This document shows, in pieces, positions 1-11,714 of a stretch of 64,000 nucleotides of DNA. The notes below the pieces were generated by a model. That model ran no database searches. It was given only the letters and a program-made list of their open reading frames with translations, and was not told the origin of the DNA. Every line of letters begins with the position of its first letter. Position 1 is the first letter of the stretch. The stretch comes from Alopecurus myosuroides. Lineage: Eukaryota; Streptophyta; Magnoliopsida; Poales; Poaceae. Position numbers and translations under genes: made by a program. The DNA lies in contig CM054057.1 in the NCBI GenBank assembly GCA_028641055.1, forward strand, positions 723,379,931-723,443,930. The letters are read 5' to 3'.

Positions 1-1201
1 CCGAAGACCCCCGGAGCCAGAAGGAGTCCCAGAGAGGGGCCCGGAGGGGGCCACAGCACCCTTGGGCGCCCCCTTGGCCGCGCACCTAGTGGTGTGGGGC
101 CCCCAGGCACCCCCTCGGGCTCCCCTTTTGACTACTTATCGCCTGTAACCCTAAAACAATAGGGATTTCTTCATATTCCAGAGAAACACCGCAGAGCACC
201 GCCGCCACCTCGAAACTCAATTCGGGGATCAGAAGTTCATGTTCTGGCGCCCTGCCAGGACGGGGATTCGGAGGAGATCATCGCCATCATCACTGCCACC
301 TCTTCTCCATCAACCATCCATGATTCTCTAGTCCATGTGTGAGTAAACACCGCTGCATGCTGACAGGGGTGGAAGGGATTAGATGAGATCGATCATGTAA
401 TAATTCCAGATTGTTAGGGCATAGTGCCTAGTATCCGTTGTTAGTGCTATATATCGTTCATGCAACTTGTTATGCTTAATTCTTATCACTTTGGGCCCGA
501 GTGACATGATCTCAAATCTGAACATGTTATTGTTTCATGAGTATAATTATGTTTCTTGATCATATCTGTAAGTTGCTTACACACATTGTTGTATGGAACC
601 CGAGGCCCCAAAGTGACAGAAATTGGGACAACCGGAGGGGATGGTTGTGATGTGAGGAGCACATGTGTTCAGGGACAGTTAATGCTTTGCTCTGGTGCTT
701 TATTAAAAGGAGCACCTTAATTACCAGTAGTTTCCCTAGAGGCCCCGCTGCAACGGGCTGGTAGGACAAAATATGTTGTGCAAGTTTCTCACATCGAGCA
801 TGTATGACTATATTGGAACACATGCCTATGGTTTGCCTAGAAGTTGGATGCTTTATTATTATTATTTGCAATGCCCATGTTTAGATTATTACATGAACTA
901 TCTTATCAATGCAACGCCCATTCATCCACCCTCTATGCCTATGGTATTTTCATCTAGATGTTTTCACGATTGCTACTGCTATTACTATTTTACTAGTGCT
1001 ATTATTTTATTACTACTGCTGCTATAAAACTGTTACCACTGATAAATTGTTGCGAGCAAGTCTACTTTCAGGTGCAGCTGAATTGAAAACTGAGTTGTTA
1101 ACGCTTATAAATATTATTTGGCTCCCCTTGTGCCGAATCAATAAATTTGGTTTTTACTTCCCTCGAAGACTTTTGCGATCCCCTATACTTGTGGGTTATC
1201 A
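1..1201 (-). mobile_element. LTR of a Triticeae LTR retrotransposon, cut by the window edge
   Basis: Read on the minus strand, this stretch begins at 1201 with TGATAACCCACAAGTATA, which I recognise as the opening of a very common Triticeae LTR. It then runs through an AT-rich part with a (TTA/CTG)-like simple repeat around 960-1025 and a GC-rich part at the far left. The other LTR end, the primer site and any internal region lie outside the window, so I cannot tell a 5', 3' or solo LTR. Short ORFs in it carry no known domain. The junction at 1201/1202 abuts the older gag remnant. The family name is uncertain. Confidence 0.7.
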
Positions 1202-3202
1202 CACAACACCATAATAATAATAAAAATAAGAAATTGTGTGGATTTTTAGTTCCCCCGGAGTTTCTTCGAGTGGTCTCGTCTCTAATGACAATATCGCTCG
1301 CACCAACATTATTTTCTTGTGCGATCTTGGCCTTCTTCTTGAACTTTCTCTTCTCATTATTACTCTTGGCAACATAGCCAAGACCTTTCTTGACATTTTT
1401 TGTCCTTTGAGCCACTTGTGGCCTTGTAGCTACAACCTTCTCAACACTAGGGATCTTTTCCTGGATTCTTGCTAGCTCTTCCTTTAACCTATCATTCTCC
1501 TCAATAACATTTGCATGATTATATGAAGAAGTAGAGGTATTGGGCACATTTAATTGATCTAATTGAGTTTGAAGTTGTTGACATGACTTGTTGAGGGTAG
1601 AGAGTTCACCCTCCAAGTCCTTGTGATCCTTGGTGAGCTTCTCTAGCTCCTCGGTTAGTTTATCATGACCAACCCCAATCTCAGCCTTTTTATTTTTAGC
1701 CATTCTTATATTTAGCAATTGCACGGTCACGTTCCTTAGTGAGTTTAGAAATTTGATCATTACGTGACTCGAATATCATGCTATTCCTCAAGAGAATTTG
1801 AGAGAGATGCCTTTTCAGTTGCATCTTCTCTCCTAGTCTCACATTTCTTCTCAAGAGCCTCTTGATCCTCTCCCTGAGAAGATCAAAGTACATTTTGGTC
1901 TCACCTTGCCAGTTAGACATAAATAGACCCAAGGATGCAATTTCATCTTCAACACTAGGACTAGCAAGGTTAAGTTTTGTTTTGGGGTCTTAGAGTTGGA
2001 GGAAGATGACACCTTGGTGGCCTTTGCCATGAAGCACTTTGCGAAAGGTTGAGGAGGATTTTCATTGGGGGATTCAAATAGTGATGGAGATGATGAAGAT
2101 GCAATAGCAATAGCAGCCACTTCACTTGTGGGTTCTTCTTCTTCATCATCATCGGAATCATACTCTTTTTGAGTCACTAGCACAAACCTTGAAGATGGTT
2201 TATTGTTTAAAGATTTTTTTTCTTGAAGTGAGGCTTCTCGTGAGGGAGCTTTGACTTGTCCTTGAGAACAAGTTTCCCTCTTTGACTTTCCCTATTCTTG
2301 AAAGGGCACTCGACAACAAAGTGATACTTGTTTTGACAATTGAAATAAGCCCTCACTGTCTGCTTCCCTTCCTTTTCATAGCTTGACTTGGTCTTCTCCT
2401 CAACATATGCCTTGTTCTTGGGAGGGTTCTTCCAAAAAATTTGCACGACAAGAGCAATGGAGTCATTAAGCACCGGATCATGCTCTCGAGCATTTAGTGG
2501 AGCCAAGTCTTCCCTCAGTTCAGCCTCTTCTTGTTGATCCACCATCTTGGTCACAATCTTGGCCTTCAAAGCAACGGAGGCCCCTTTTGCATCCCAATGG
2601 CACAAGCACGAGTGTCTTGAGCAAGCTTTGTTTGAACTTGAAAGGATGCCATCTCTTGCATCACCTCACTTGAAGTCATGAGATGGTAGTTATGCCTTCC
2701 TTGAAGGCTCTTCAAGTCCACGGGCTGAAATGGCATGAGGGCACTCACATATTTCCTCTTGATCCAAGCATCATCAACATGAGTGGCACCAACACCACTA
2801 AATGCGGTAGCAAGAGTCTTGAGTCTTTGGTACATGTCCTCGTGGCTTTCACCATCAAGCATATAGAACCCTTCGGCCTCATAGCTCAAAACATCAAACC
2901 TATACCTCTTCATGCTTTCATTGCCCTCAAACATGGAGATAAGAGCATTCCATGTTTCCCTGGCGGTGGAGAATTTTTTAATGTGTGGCTTGATCTTCTC
3001 ACCTGTGGCTTGTCGAATCATGTGCAATGCGGTGAAGTTGAGTTGGCAATCAAACACTTCTCTTCTTGTCAAGTTCTTGGGGTCATGTGGCTTGTATCCA
3101 TCTTCAATGACTTGCCATATCTCAATGAAAGAAGAGTTCAAGTGAGTTTTCATGAGATATTGCATTGACCAAAAGAATGTGCATCAATTTCAGGAGGGTC
3201 GC
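1202..3202 (-). pseudogene. gag-like gene of an older LTR retrotransposon, C-terminal part
   Basis: Degraded gag of the bottom layer of the nest. Reading from 3202 downward: a capsid-like helical domain (about 3165-2600) with the DPKNLTRRE and TARETWNALISMFEG motifs typical of plant gag (UBN2-type) proteins, then a retroviral-type zinc knuckle near 2347-2300 in which the first cysteine has become tyrosine (YFNC...H...C), then a long charged coiled-coil tail to about 1240. The frame shifts near 2580, 2190, 1900 and 1740, so it is not functional. Its N-terminal part is at 28867-29177, separated by the outer gypsy insertion. The reading continues sensibly across the joined junction, which supports the nesting model. 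No pol is visible, so the element was either non-autonomous or has been truncated by the LTR at 1-1201. Confidence 0.65.
3198..3202. repeat. Target site duplication of outer gypsy, left copy (GTCGC)
   Basis: Five bases directly before the 5' LTR. The right copy is GTCTC, one mismatch out of five, as expected for an old insertion. Confidence 0.6.
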
Positions 3203-3811
3203 TGTTGGGGGAATAGGTAAGGGGGAGCCTTACCGACCTCTGACATAAACCGGGAATCACCTCATACGGTTTATGGTGAATGACCCGGGTCGTGCTGGGC
3301 AGGGCCGGGTTAAGCCAGGAAGAGACGGGTTGCGGTGAGCGTGACCCAGCTAAATGAAGAACCGGCCCAAGGCCCAGGTCGGACGACACAGAAGCCCGGA
3401 GAGCCGTTCAAGGCCGGCCCAGGAGTAGCCGGATCATAAGAAGAGCCGGACCCAGATGATCAAGAACCGGAGAGAGATAGGACTCCGAGGACGGGCGGGA
3501 CCCGGACTCCCTTGTAACCCGGAGGTCTCGTCCATCATATAAGGAGAGACCTCGGGACATAGAAAGACAAGTTCTAAGTTGATAGCAAAACAACTCGAGA
3601 CATCGAGAGCCGGAATCGCCCTTTGTAATCGATACTTGGTCCTCTGATAAGTAAGAAAGCAGGAGTATGTTTTACCCTCAATCGAGGGGTCGAACCTGGG
3701 TAAACTCGCGTCTCTCGTTTCCACCTTAACCCTTTCGAAGTTTTGCTTAGTAGCAATGGCCTCGCAATCTAGTTCTCGCATGAGAACACTTGGCGTGACA
3801 ACACCACGACA
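3203..3811 (+). repeat. 5' LTR of outer gypsy
   Basis: Begins TGTTGGGG, ends CCACGACA, and matches 28250-28866 along its length. A TATA-like TATAA sits at 3538-3542, so transcription would start in the second half of the LTR. An ATG at 3756 opens a frame that continues into gag through the primer site. Confidence 0.92.
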
Positions 3812-3813
3812 GT

Positions 3814-3831
3814 TGGCGCCCACCATGGGGC
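3814..3831 (+). other. Primer-binding-like site of outer gypsy
   Basis: TGGCGCCCACCATGGGGC lies two bases after the LTR. The inner element has the same site with G in place of the A of ATG. TGGCGCC matches the 3' end of several plant tRNAs; I cannot assign the tRNA without a search. The A creates an ATG at 3825 in frame with gag. Confidence 0.7.
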
Positions 3832-6800
3832 CTGCTCGTGGAAGCGTCGTCTTTTCGGAAGGAGCGCTACCTGGGATCGAGAAGCTCGCGATAGGCCGGC
3901 TCAGGAGGAGCCGCCGCGGAAACTATTACAATCATGACACGTGGGGCCCCGAGTTCGACTCCGTGGATTCAGGACTTCACGTCCCCTTCGGCAAGATCCA
4001 TGTCTTCATTGGATATGTTGGGACAACAGCTTTAGAACCGGACCAACTTTCAGTTTCGGTGTCTGAGAACACCATGGCAGTGGACTCCGATGGCGAGTCC
4101 TCAGTTGGGAACAATGACGATCACGATGACACAGGCTCGATCCACCAGCTCTTTGGAGACCGGTTAGGAGGAGACCTGAAATTGGACGCGCCAGGTTTCG
4201 ATGAGACAACTCACCACACTGCCGTTTACATGGCTGGTCCCACACGACCAACCAAGCCCAGGTATGACTCGGAAGGAAACTTGATTACTAATGAGGCTTC
4301 GACCTCAAATCCGGTTCTTGGAGCGCCAGGTGTTACGGTCACAGCACCGACTGGGCCAGCGGCTACCCCAGGAGCACCAGAGACGATGCCCTCGACAGGA
4401 CATGGAACAACTAGACCAGGGGAAGTAGTGATTGACTTGACCGGGCCTGCGTTGTACAACCCGAGACCGGAGCTGATGGCTGCAATGGATTCTTTAAATG
4501 AAATCCTGGCAACACCGATCACTCCGGAAAACCTAGAGCAGCGTAACACGGAGATAGCGAGACTCCGATAGGAAATAACTCACGCTTGTCAAGAGATTGA
4601 GAAAGAAGTCACTTGCATAAACAAAGCCCGGTTAGAAGTTCTGGAAGAGGCCACACGTCTGGAGAGGGAAGGAATTCACCTAACTTTCAGGCAAAGAGAG
4701 CTAGCGTCGATACAGAACAAACGTCATCACACTCGCCTGAATAATGAGTTTGGGGTAGGACTTGAGCCTACTAATCTCCATAATTTGTTTACATCTCCGA
4801 CGGGGAACCCTGCAGCTCGTAACCCAGCAGGACCAGGTTATCCCACGAACCCGCCGGTTACCCCCGCTACAGCACATCCGGCACGTTTCCAGCCACCTGT
4901 TCAACCACTTGGGGGTCCAACCCCAGCGCAGCCCGTGCAAGAAAGGTTTCATACGCCTCTGGGTCACTTCAATAATCCGATGGATAACATATGGGCAGCA
5001 ACCACTAGTCTGGCGCAGATCCCAGTTGACCCCAATAACCCTATGGCAGTAGAAGCTTGAAGGGACATTGAGATGCTACAAACAGCGGTGGTTCAGTAGT
5101 TAAATTACAATAATCAGGACATGATACACTCAACACCCTATCATAGTAGGACGGCTCTGCCACGGAGTCATCATGGGAACTCTCCAGCCCCAGCAGGATC
5201 CAACAATGCTAACCGACAGCCCAACCCAACCAGACAAGCAGTATCTTAGGCGCCCGAAGTTCTAAATACAGGACATAGAACTGCAGAACCTGAAAACGGG
5301 AATCCAGGTCATGTTCAGAACCCGGTGCAAATCACGGTCTCAAACCCAGCTCAAGCCAGGTCTCGTAGGATTGGAATCCAGTGTCTCGGTCCTCCAATTA
5401 TAAATGAGAGAATACCAGCCGATTTTAAAGGACCTCGCAGAGTGGTGAATTATACGCCTGACATGGAGCCTGCAGACTGGATAGAGGGATATGAGATGGC
5501 AATGGAGATATTGGAAGTAAGCGACGCGGTGTGCGCACGCTACTTAAGCATGATGTTAGACGGGCCAGCAAAGTCTTGGTTGAAGAACTTACCCGCCAAT
5601 TCGATCAACAGCTGGCAGGAGTTGAAGGACCAGTTCATCAAGAATTTCCAGGGCACATGTAAACGGCCAACGACCATTACAGACCTGGAAAACTATGTTC
5701 AGAAGGAAGGGGAGTCGGCCCAACATTGGTCCCGGCGTGTTGCAGAAATCATACACTCGTCTGTCGGACTTACCGCTCAACAAGCTATGATAGCGCTGGA
5801 AAGAAATTGCAGGTTTGACCCCTTGAAACATAAGGTGGGACACATTAAGCGATACGTAAGTGATATGAGCGAGTTGATGGATGCCATGACCAAGTATGCG
5901 GAGTCTGACAAAACCAAAGATGCAGACTCAGATGATGAGAAGTCCGCCAAAGGAAAGAAAACCGGAACAAATGTTAGCCAGAACCCGAGTCAGAGCAACA
6001 ACAATCCTCAGAACCAGAACAATAACAAGAGGAAAAATGGAGAGGGAACTTCATATCTGGTGGCTAACACTAATACAGGTTACAATAACCAACGTCGGGG
6101 CAATAACTTCAGAGGAAATCAAAAATTTAGGCCAAACAGCTTTGCATAGGCTCAGCAGGCCCTGAAAGGTCCGTGCCCCCGACATATTAAAAATGGAAAG
6201 TTAGCAAATCATTCTTGAGAAAATTGCTTCATCATGCAGGGTTTCATACCTAGTGGAAATAATAACTATGGACCAGTAAACGGTGGAGGAGGCAACCCAA
6301 GAAATATGAGAGGTGGACATCCGAGACCCGACAATCATAATTCGGATCATCACAATCAGAGTCACCAAGGAACCAACCCGGGAAATAGTCACCAAGGTGG
6401 AAATTCCGGTTTTCAAACAAATTCGAAGCAGTTAAGTTCAGTTCAATATCATGTATTCACCACTAGTTCATGCAGGAGAGAGCGCAAGGTATAGAAGCGC
6501 GCTGTCAACACCGTGCCTCATGCTGTTCCTGGCTTAACTGGTCATAACAACCCATAACCTGGAGTAGGGCTGATCATCCTCCGCGAGTTGATAATCCAGG
6601 GGGTGGCTCTAGTCGCGGCTCCACAAGTTGGAGGATATAAGTTAGACAAAGTGTTGATGGATGGAGGAAGCAGCATAAACATACTTAACTACGACACGTT
6701 CAAAAGGATGAACCTGAAAGAGAAACAGCTTCAGCCATCATCGACTGTGTTTCATGGTATCGTACTCGGTAAGTCTGCGCAACCTATCGGAAAAATATTC

Positions 6801-6979
6801 CTTGAAGTCGCTTTTGGGTTAATTGAAAATTACTGGACAGAGATGCTAGCTTTTGAAGTGGTCAAATTCAAAAGTCCGTACCATGCCCTGTTCGGATGGC
6901 CAGCTTATGCCAAATTCATGGCCAGACCTTGCTATGTTTACCTCAAGCTAGAGATGTCAGGTCCCAATGGACACATTAC
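3825..6979 (+). pseudogene. gag-protease of outer gypsy (first part of the polyprotein)
   Basis: One frame runs from the PBS ATG to the inner insertion but has in-frame stops: TAG 4569, TGA 5058, TAG 5097, TAG 5247, TAG 6147, a TGA near 6219 and TAG 6492. The capsid domain (Retrotrans_gag type) is about 5400-5850, with an acidic/Asn-rich tail, a Cys/His patch near 6175-6230 (CPRH...NH), and a protease with the active-site stretch VLMDGGSSINIL near 6650. The protein before the capsid is Pro/Gly/Asn-rich. Aligned by eye with the inner element, order and motifs match throughout. After removal of the inner element the frame passes unbroken into RT at 19903. A retrotransposon polyprotein, no longer translatable in full. 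Confidence 0.85.
6975..6979. repeat. Target site duplication of inner gypsy, left copy (ATTAC)
   Basis: Perfect match to 19898-19902; it lies inside the outer element's polyprotein gene between protease and RT. Confidence 0.93.
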
Positions 6980-7448
6980 TGTTGGAGGGATGGTAACCCG
7001 GTAAGCTCATGCCAAGGTGAAACTCGGCCCGAAGGAAATCGCACAAGACCCGGCCAAAGGTGGAGGAGTTTCTAGAAGGCCCAAAAGGGAGCGTAGGTCT
7101 TGTAAATCGTGTCTTGGGGGTCACGATAAGGAAACCTAGGGTTGTGTGTGGATTCCGGGTAGGATTCCGGGTGTACCTTGTATAGGAAGCCGGGGAGCCG
7201 GGTAATATATAAACCGGCTCCCGGGACAGAGAGGCCAGAAGAGTTTTAATCAGATATTCGAGTATCCTTGTAGTACGAGATCTGATAATTGTAACCCTAG
7301 ACCGGAGACTCGGCGTCATTGCAGCCTGAGCTACCGAATCACCTGATAACATGATTTTCCCCGAGCTAAACCCTCTCCCAAACACCAGAGTCGATTTGCC
7401 CCAAAGTAAGTTACCCCCGGTAACGTCTGCCGTGATTATCCCACGACA
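6980..7448 (+). repeat. 5' LTR of inner gypsy
   Basis: Matches 19430-19897 at about 97%. A TATA box (ATATATAAA) lies at 7205-7213, followed by a pyrimidine/purine-mixed leader. Ends ATTATCCCACGACA. Confidence 0.95.
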
Positions 7449-7450
7449 GT

Positions 7451-7468
7451 TGGCGCCCACCGTGGGGC
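7451..7468 (+). other. Primer-binding-like site of inner gypsy
   Basis: TGGCGCCCACCGTGGGGC two bases after the LTR, same position and nearly same sequence as in the outer element. tRNA identity not determined. Confidence 0.7.
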
Positions 7469-7512
7469 CTACGTCCAAGGGTGTTTACATCACGGGAGAA
7501 ACTCGGTAAATC

Positions 7513-10108
7513 ATGAAGGACCTCGTCATCGGCGAGATCATCACCAACCCCGAAGGAGAGAAGATCGTGGACGACTCTTGTTGGGAGCCAAAGTCGGATC
7601 TGCTAGAAATCGGATCTGTCATCACGATCGGCCGGATCAACGTCTTCGTCGGCATGGTACGTGCATCTGGTTTTGTTTCTGACCAAAATGAGTGTGATTC
7701 CATGTCAATGGATGATACTTGTGTTCAATCGGACGGAGAAGAATCGGTTGGGACGGTAGATCCGGAGAAGGAGCCCACCACGAAGAGGGAACAACCGGAG
7801 GAGCCGGTATGGACCCCGCGTGGCCGGGTTATGGGAGAAGATGATACCGAGTCTATCTTGCCCTTGCTTGAGGATCGGTACGAAGAAGATAGTGACGAAG
7901 AAGAAGAATACGAATCGTCGCCAGGCATCGCGCGCCGAGTCGCGGTATACACAACCCCCGCAACCAATCTTAATCAGGGCGATGTATCGGCGGCCGCGGC
8001 TGGAGCGGCGCGAGCGCTGGCCCAACAACAGTCACCGGCTAATGGAAACCCGGTCATAGCCCGGGTCGATGGAGAGTCGGCCTCCGTCACCAGCCATACA
8101 GGAGAAAGTGAACGGGACAGAAATATGTTTGGATTCACAGGAAATAGAACGCCAGGAGCAGGAGCCTCGCACCGGCCAAATCCGGCTCTGTTCAACAACA
8201 ACCTAATCTTAGATCCCACAGTGTTAGCGACGGTAATAACCCCAGAAAACGCGGCGGCACGCGCCCGAGATCTGGATGTGGCTCGCCGCGCATTAGAGCA
8301 ACAGAGAAGAGATGTGGAAGCTGAGAAGCAAGGGATAGCCGCGCGCCAACGCGAGCTGGAAGAGTTGGAGAATCGTATTCAAGTTCAATCGACTAGCATC
8401 TATAATCAGAGGCACCAGACGAGATTACCGGCAGCAGGTGGAAACTTACAGCCGGCTGCATTGTTCATTACCCCTCAGGATCAACCAATCCCGGTCGTAA
8501 ATCAAGGAACCGGGTATCAAGCGGCAACCTTGAGGGGACAGCCGGCAAACGTGCAGGCCGGGTTACCCACGCTACAGACTGGGGTCGCCCCTGGTAATGC
8601 TGCACCACCACCACCACCATGATTTCATACCCCGCCAGGTCACTTCAACAATCCCATGGATAACGTGTACGCCACGACTCTAGCGCTCGACCATATCCCA
8701 CTGGGAGAGATGCCTCGAGAAATCGAAACTCGACAGCCCATAGAGATGCTACGCACCGCAGTGGCTCAACAGACAAATTACCCGGATCATAGAAGTGGTT
8801 TGCATGGGACGCCGTATGTCAGCCGGCAACCCGGAAACACGAGGAATATTTAGTCAAGCTCGGCACGGCGGAGGGCAGAGCAGCAGCAAATGCCGCCTCC
8901 TCCTCGTAGGCCAGCAGCCCCCGCAGTCTCGGCAGCACAGGCGATAGTTGACAGTTCCCGTGTAAGGCGCATGGCCGGGTCGGCAGTACAAGGGGCAGTA
9001 GGCGCCGCACCCCCAGCCGCGCCAGCCGAGTCTCATGTATCGCGCGCAAGGCCGGTATTGACCAACCTGGCCGGCCCTAAGTGTCTGTCGAACGCCATCA
9101 GAGCAGAACCGTACCCGGATAAATTCAAGGAACCGGGTAAAGTTGTGAACTATGAGCCAACTATGGATCCAGAGACCTGGCTGAGCAGTTATGAGATGGA
9201 GATGTCTATCCGCAACGCATCAAAAAAGCTTCAAGCCAAGTTCATGTATCTCATGATGTCTGAGGGAGCAGCAAAGTTGTGGTTCAACAACCTACCGGAC
9301 AGATCCATTAATTCATGGAATGAGTTGAAAACAACTTTCATTAAGCACTTTGATGGAACATGCCGGAAGTTATTCACGATTGATGATTTGGAAAGATGTG
9401 TCCAGAGAAAGGGAGAGTCGGCGCGCAGCTGGGTGCGCCGGGTTATGGAAATCCTCCACTCTTCCACTGATATTCAGCCAAAAAATGCGTTACAGGCTAT
9501 GGCAAAAACGTGCAAATACATACCCCTGGTGCAAAAACTAACGCGCATGAAATCCAGTCGGCATGCCTCGGAAATCACGATGGGGGAATTGATGGACGCG
9601 TGCAACAAGCACGCCGCCACTGACACCACAGAAGAGGAGGTTGAGGACAATAATGGAAGACCCGGTAGCGGGGCTGCACCGGGTAATAACGGGGGAGTAA
9701 TGGAAATAACCAAGACAAACGCCCGTATGAAGGAAATTCCGAGTTTGTTGCTAATACCGAGGCCGGGTTTCCAAGACCCAGGGTAGAAGGAAACTTCAAT
9801 GGAGGAAATTACCAGGGGCCACCGAGGCCGGCTAACCATATAGAAGCCTTCAGGATGCCCTGTCCGCGTCATAGCAGGAACGGCAGACCGGCTAATCATT
9901 CGTTGGAGCAATGCGTGGACTTACAGAGATGGAAGAACGAGGAAATACAGAAAGCCCTGCGAGGTGCAGGCCGGGGAGGAGGACCGGGTCCGGGTGGAAA
10001 CCCGGGCAACGGACCACCCCCCGCGGGCAACGCAGGAGGTGGTAATCCGGGTAACAATCAAGGAGGCGCTGGAGGTTTCCAAGCCAACCCAAAACAGCTA
10101 GGATAATA
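7513..10108 (+). pseudogene. gag of inner gypsy
   Basis: Starts at the first ATG after the primer site. Residues 1-370 are an acidic, then Ala/Gln-rich region with a coiled coil (about 8240-8400, ending RELEELENRIQVQ). The frame is broken by TGA at 8620 (where the outer element has an Arg codon) and TAG at 8851, then resumes with a Pro-rich stretch and the capsid domain (about 9100-9560; motifs WLSSYEMEM, AKLWFNNLP, GESARSWVRRV). A one-base frameshift near 9700 moves the reading into another frame that holds the Cys/His patch CPRHSRNGRPANHSLEQC (about 9861-9914) and a Gly/Asn-rich tail ending at TAG/TAA near 10104. It forms the virus-like particle shell in related elements. Not translatable intact. 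Confidence 0.85.
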
Positions 10109-11714
10109 TCACGTCCACACCACCGGGACTTCTAACAAAGAGAGAAAGATACTTAAAAGGGCCGTAAACTCGGTTTCTTCAGGTGTTCCGAGATATTTGA
10201 GGTTGTCAGATCAAGAGGTAACATGGAGCAGAAGGGATCACCCGGAAACAATAGAACATCCGGGTGTGCTAGCTTTGGTTGTGGCACCGCAGGTCAATGG
10301 TTACGAGCTGAAAAAGGTTTTGATGGATGGTGGAAGTAGCATCAATATTCTATATTGGGAAACCTTTCTACGCATGGGGCTCAATGAGTCTCGGCTGCAG
10401 AAAAGTTCTACAGTTTTCCACGGGATTGTGCTGGGTCACTCGACGTGCCCTGAAGGGAAGATAACACTTGAAGTCGCTTTCGGAGAATCCAAGGATAACT
10501 CCCGAGTGGAGTGGCTCACGTTCGAGGTAGTGAAATTGCGCAACCCTTATCACGCGTTGTTCGGAAGGCCGGCTTACGCTAAGTTCATGGCCAGGCCGTG
10601 TTACGTGTATTTGCAGCTAAAGATTCCGGGTCCTAAGCAGACCATCACTATACATGGGAACCGGTCTGTGGCAGCGGAGTGTGATGAAGGAGATGCGGCA
10701 ATGGCAGAATAGGCTTGCAGGAAGGAAGAGCTCAAGTATTACCGGTCTCAAGTAGACCCAGAAGATAGAGCTGCTTTGAAGAGACCGAATACGGAGGACG
10801 AGAGAGCAAAGTTTAAAGCGGCCTAGGACACCAAGATGGTGGCTTTTGTCGAGGGTGATCCCTCCAAACAATTTGCCATAGGTTCCAACTTAGACAACAA
10901 GGAGGAAGAAGAACTTATCAAGTTTATTCGTGAGAATCAGGACGTTTTCGCTTGGACGCCCAGCGACATGCCGGGTATCCCGACCGAGTTAGATGAGCAC
11001 AGTTTGCATGTTGATCCCAGGTCCCGGCCTGTGAAGCAGGGTCTGAGAAAAATGAATGAGGAAAGGAGAAAGGCTATAGGAGCGGAGATAGCTCGGCTCC
11101 TTGCAGCCGGCTTTATTATGGAGGTTTTTCACCCGGAATGGTTGGCAAATCCGGTTCTAGTGCTGAAAAAGAACAATGAGTGGAGGATGTGCATAAACTA
11201 TACGAGTCTCAACAAGCATTGCCCAAAGGATCCATTTGCCCTTCCGAGAATAGACCAGATCATTGATGAAGTGGCAGGTTGTGACTTATTATGTTTCCTG
11301 GATGCTTATTCCGGGTATCACCAAATAAAGCTCAAAAAGGAGGATTGGGAGAAAACTTCGTTCATAACCCCCTTTGGTGGTTTTTGTTATAAGACCATGA
11401 CCTTTGGGCTAAAAAACGCCGGCGCAACGTATCAGCGGTGCATCCAGAAGTGTTTTGAGGATCAAATTGGACGCAATGTTCATGCCTATGTGGATGATGT
11501 GGTGATTAAAATAAGGAAAGTTGAAACTTTCATAGATGACCTAAAGGAGACCTTCAAGAACCTGAGGAGATACCAGATGAAGCTTAACCCGACTAAGTGC
11601 GTGTTCGGAGTGCCTGCGGGAAAGTTACTCGGATTTATTGTTTCTGAGAGAGGAATTGAGGCAAACCCGGAAAAAATCAAGGCCATCCAGAGCCTAAAAA
11701 GCCGGAAGGCCTGA
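10109..11714 (+). pseudogene. protease and reverse transcriptase of inner gypsy
   Basis: Continues in the frame of the gag tail. The aspartic protease has VLMDGGSSINIL near 10320 and the FGRPAYAKFMARPCYVYL block conserved in Tat elements. The frame is stopped by TAG at 10710 and TAG at 10826, where the outer copy reads Gln. RT spans about 10960-11670: LKKNNEWRMCINY, FLDAYSGYHQI, FGLKNAGATYQR and the catalytic YVDDVVI near 11488. The frame ends at 11714 because one A is missing from the run at 11696-11700, compared with the same site in the outer element. The downstream half follows at 11741. Confidence 0.88.

Noticed and set aside
1..1201. Plus-strand host gene in the first kilobase
   Set aside because: The sequence is a Triticeae LTR read in reverse; small frames have no domain.
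3434..3826. Minus-strand ORFs inside both outer LTRs
   Set aside because: Present in both LTR copies at the same place, low-complexity overlap with regulatory sequence, no domain.
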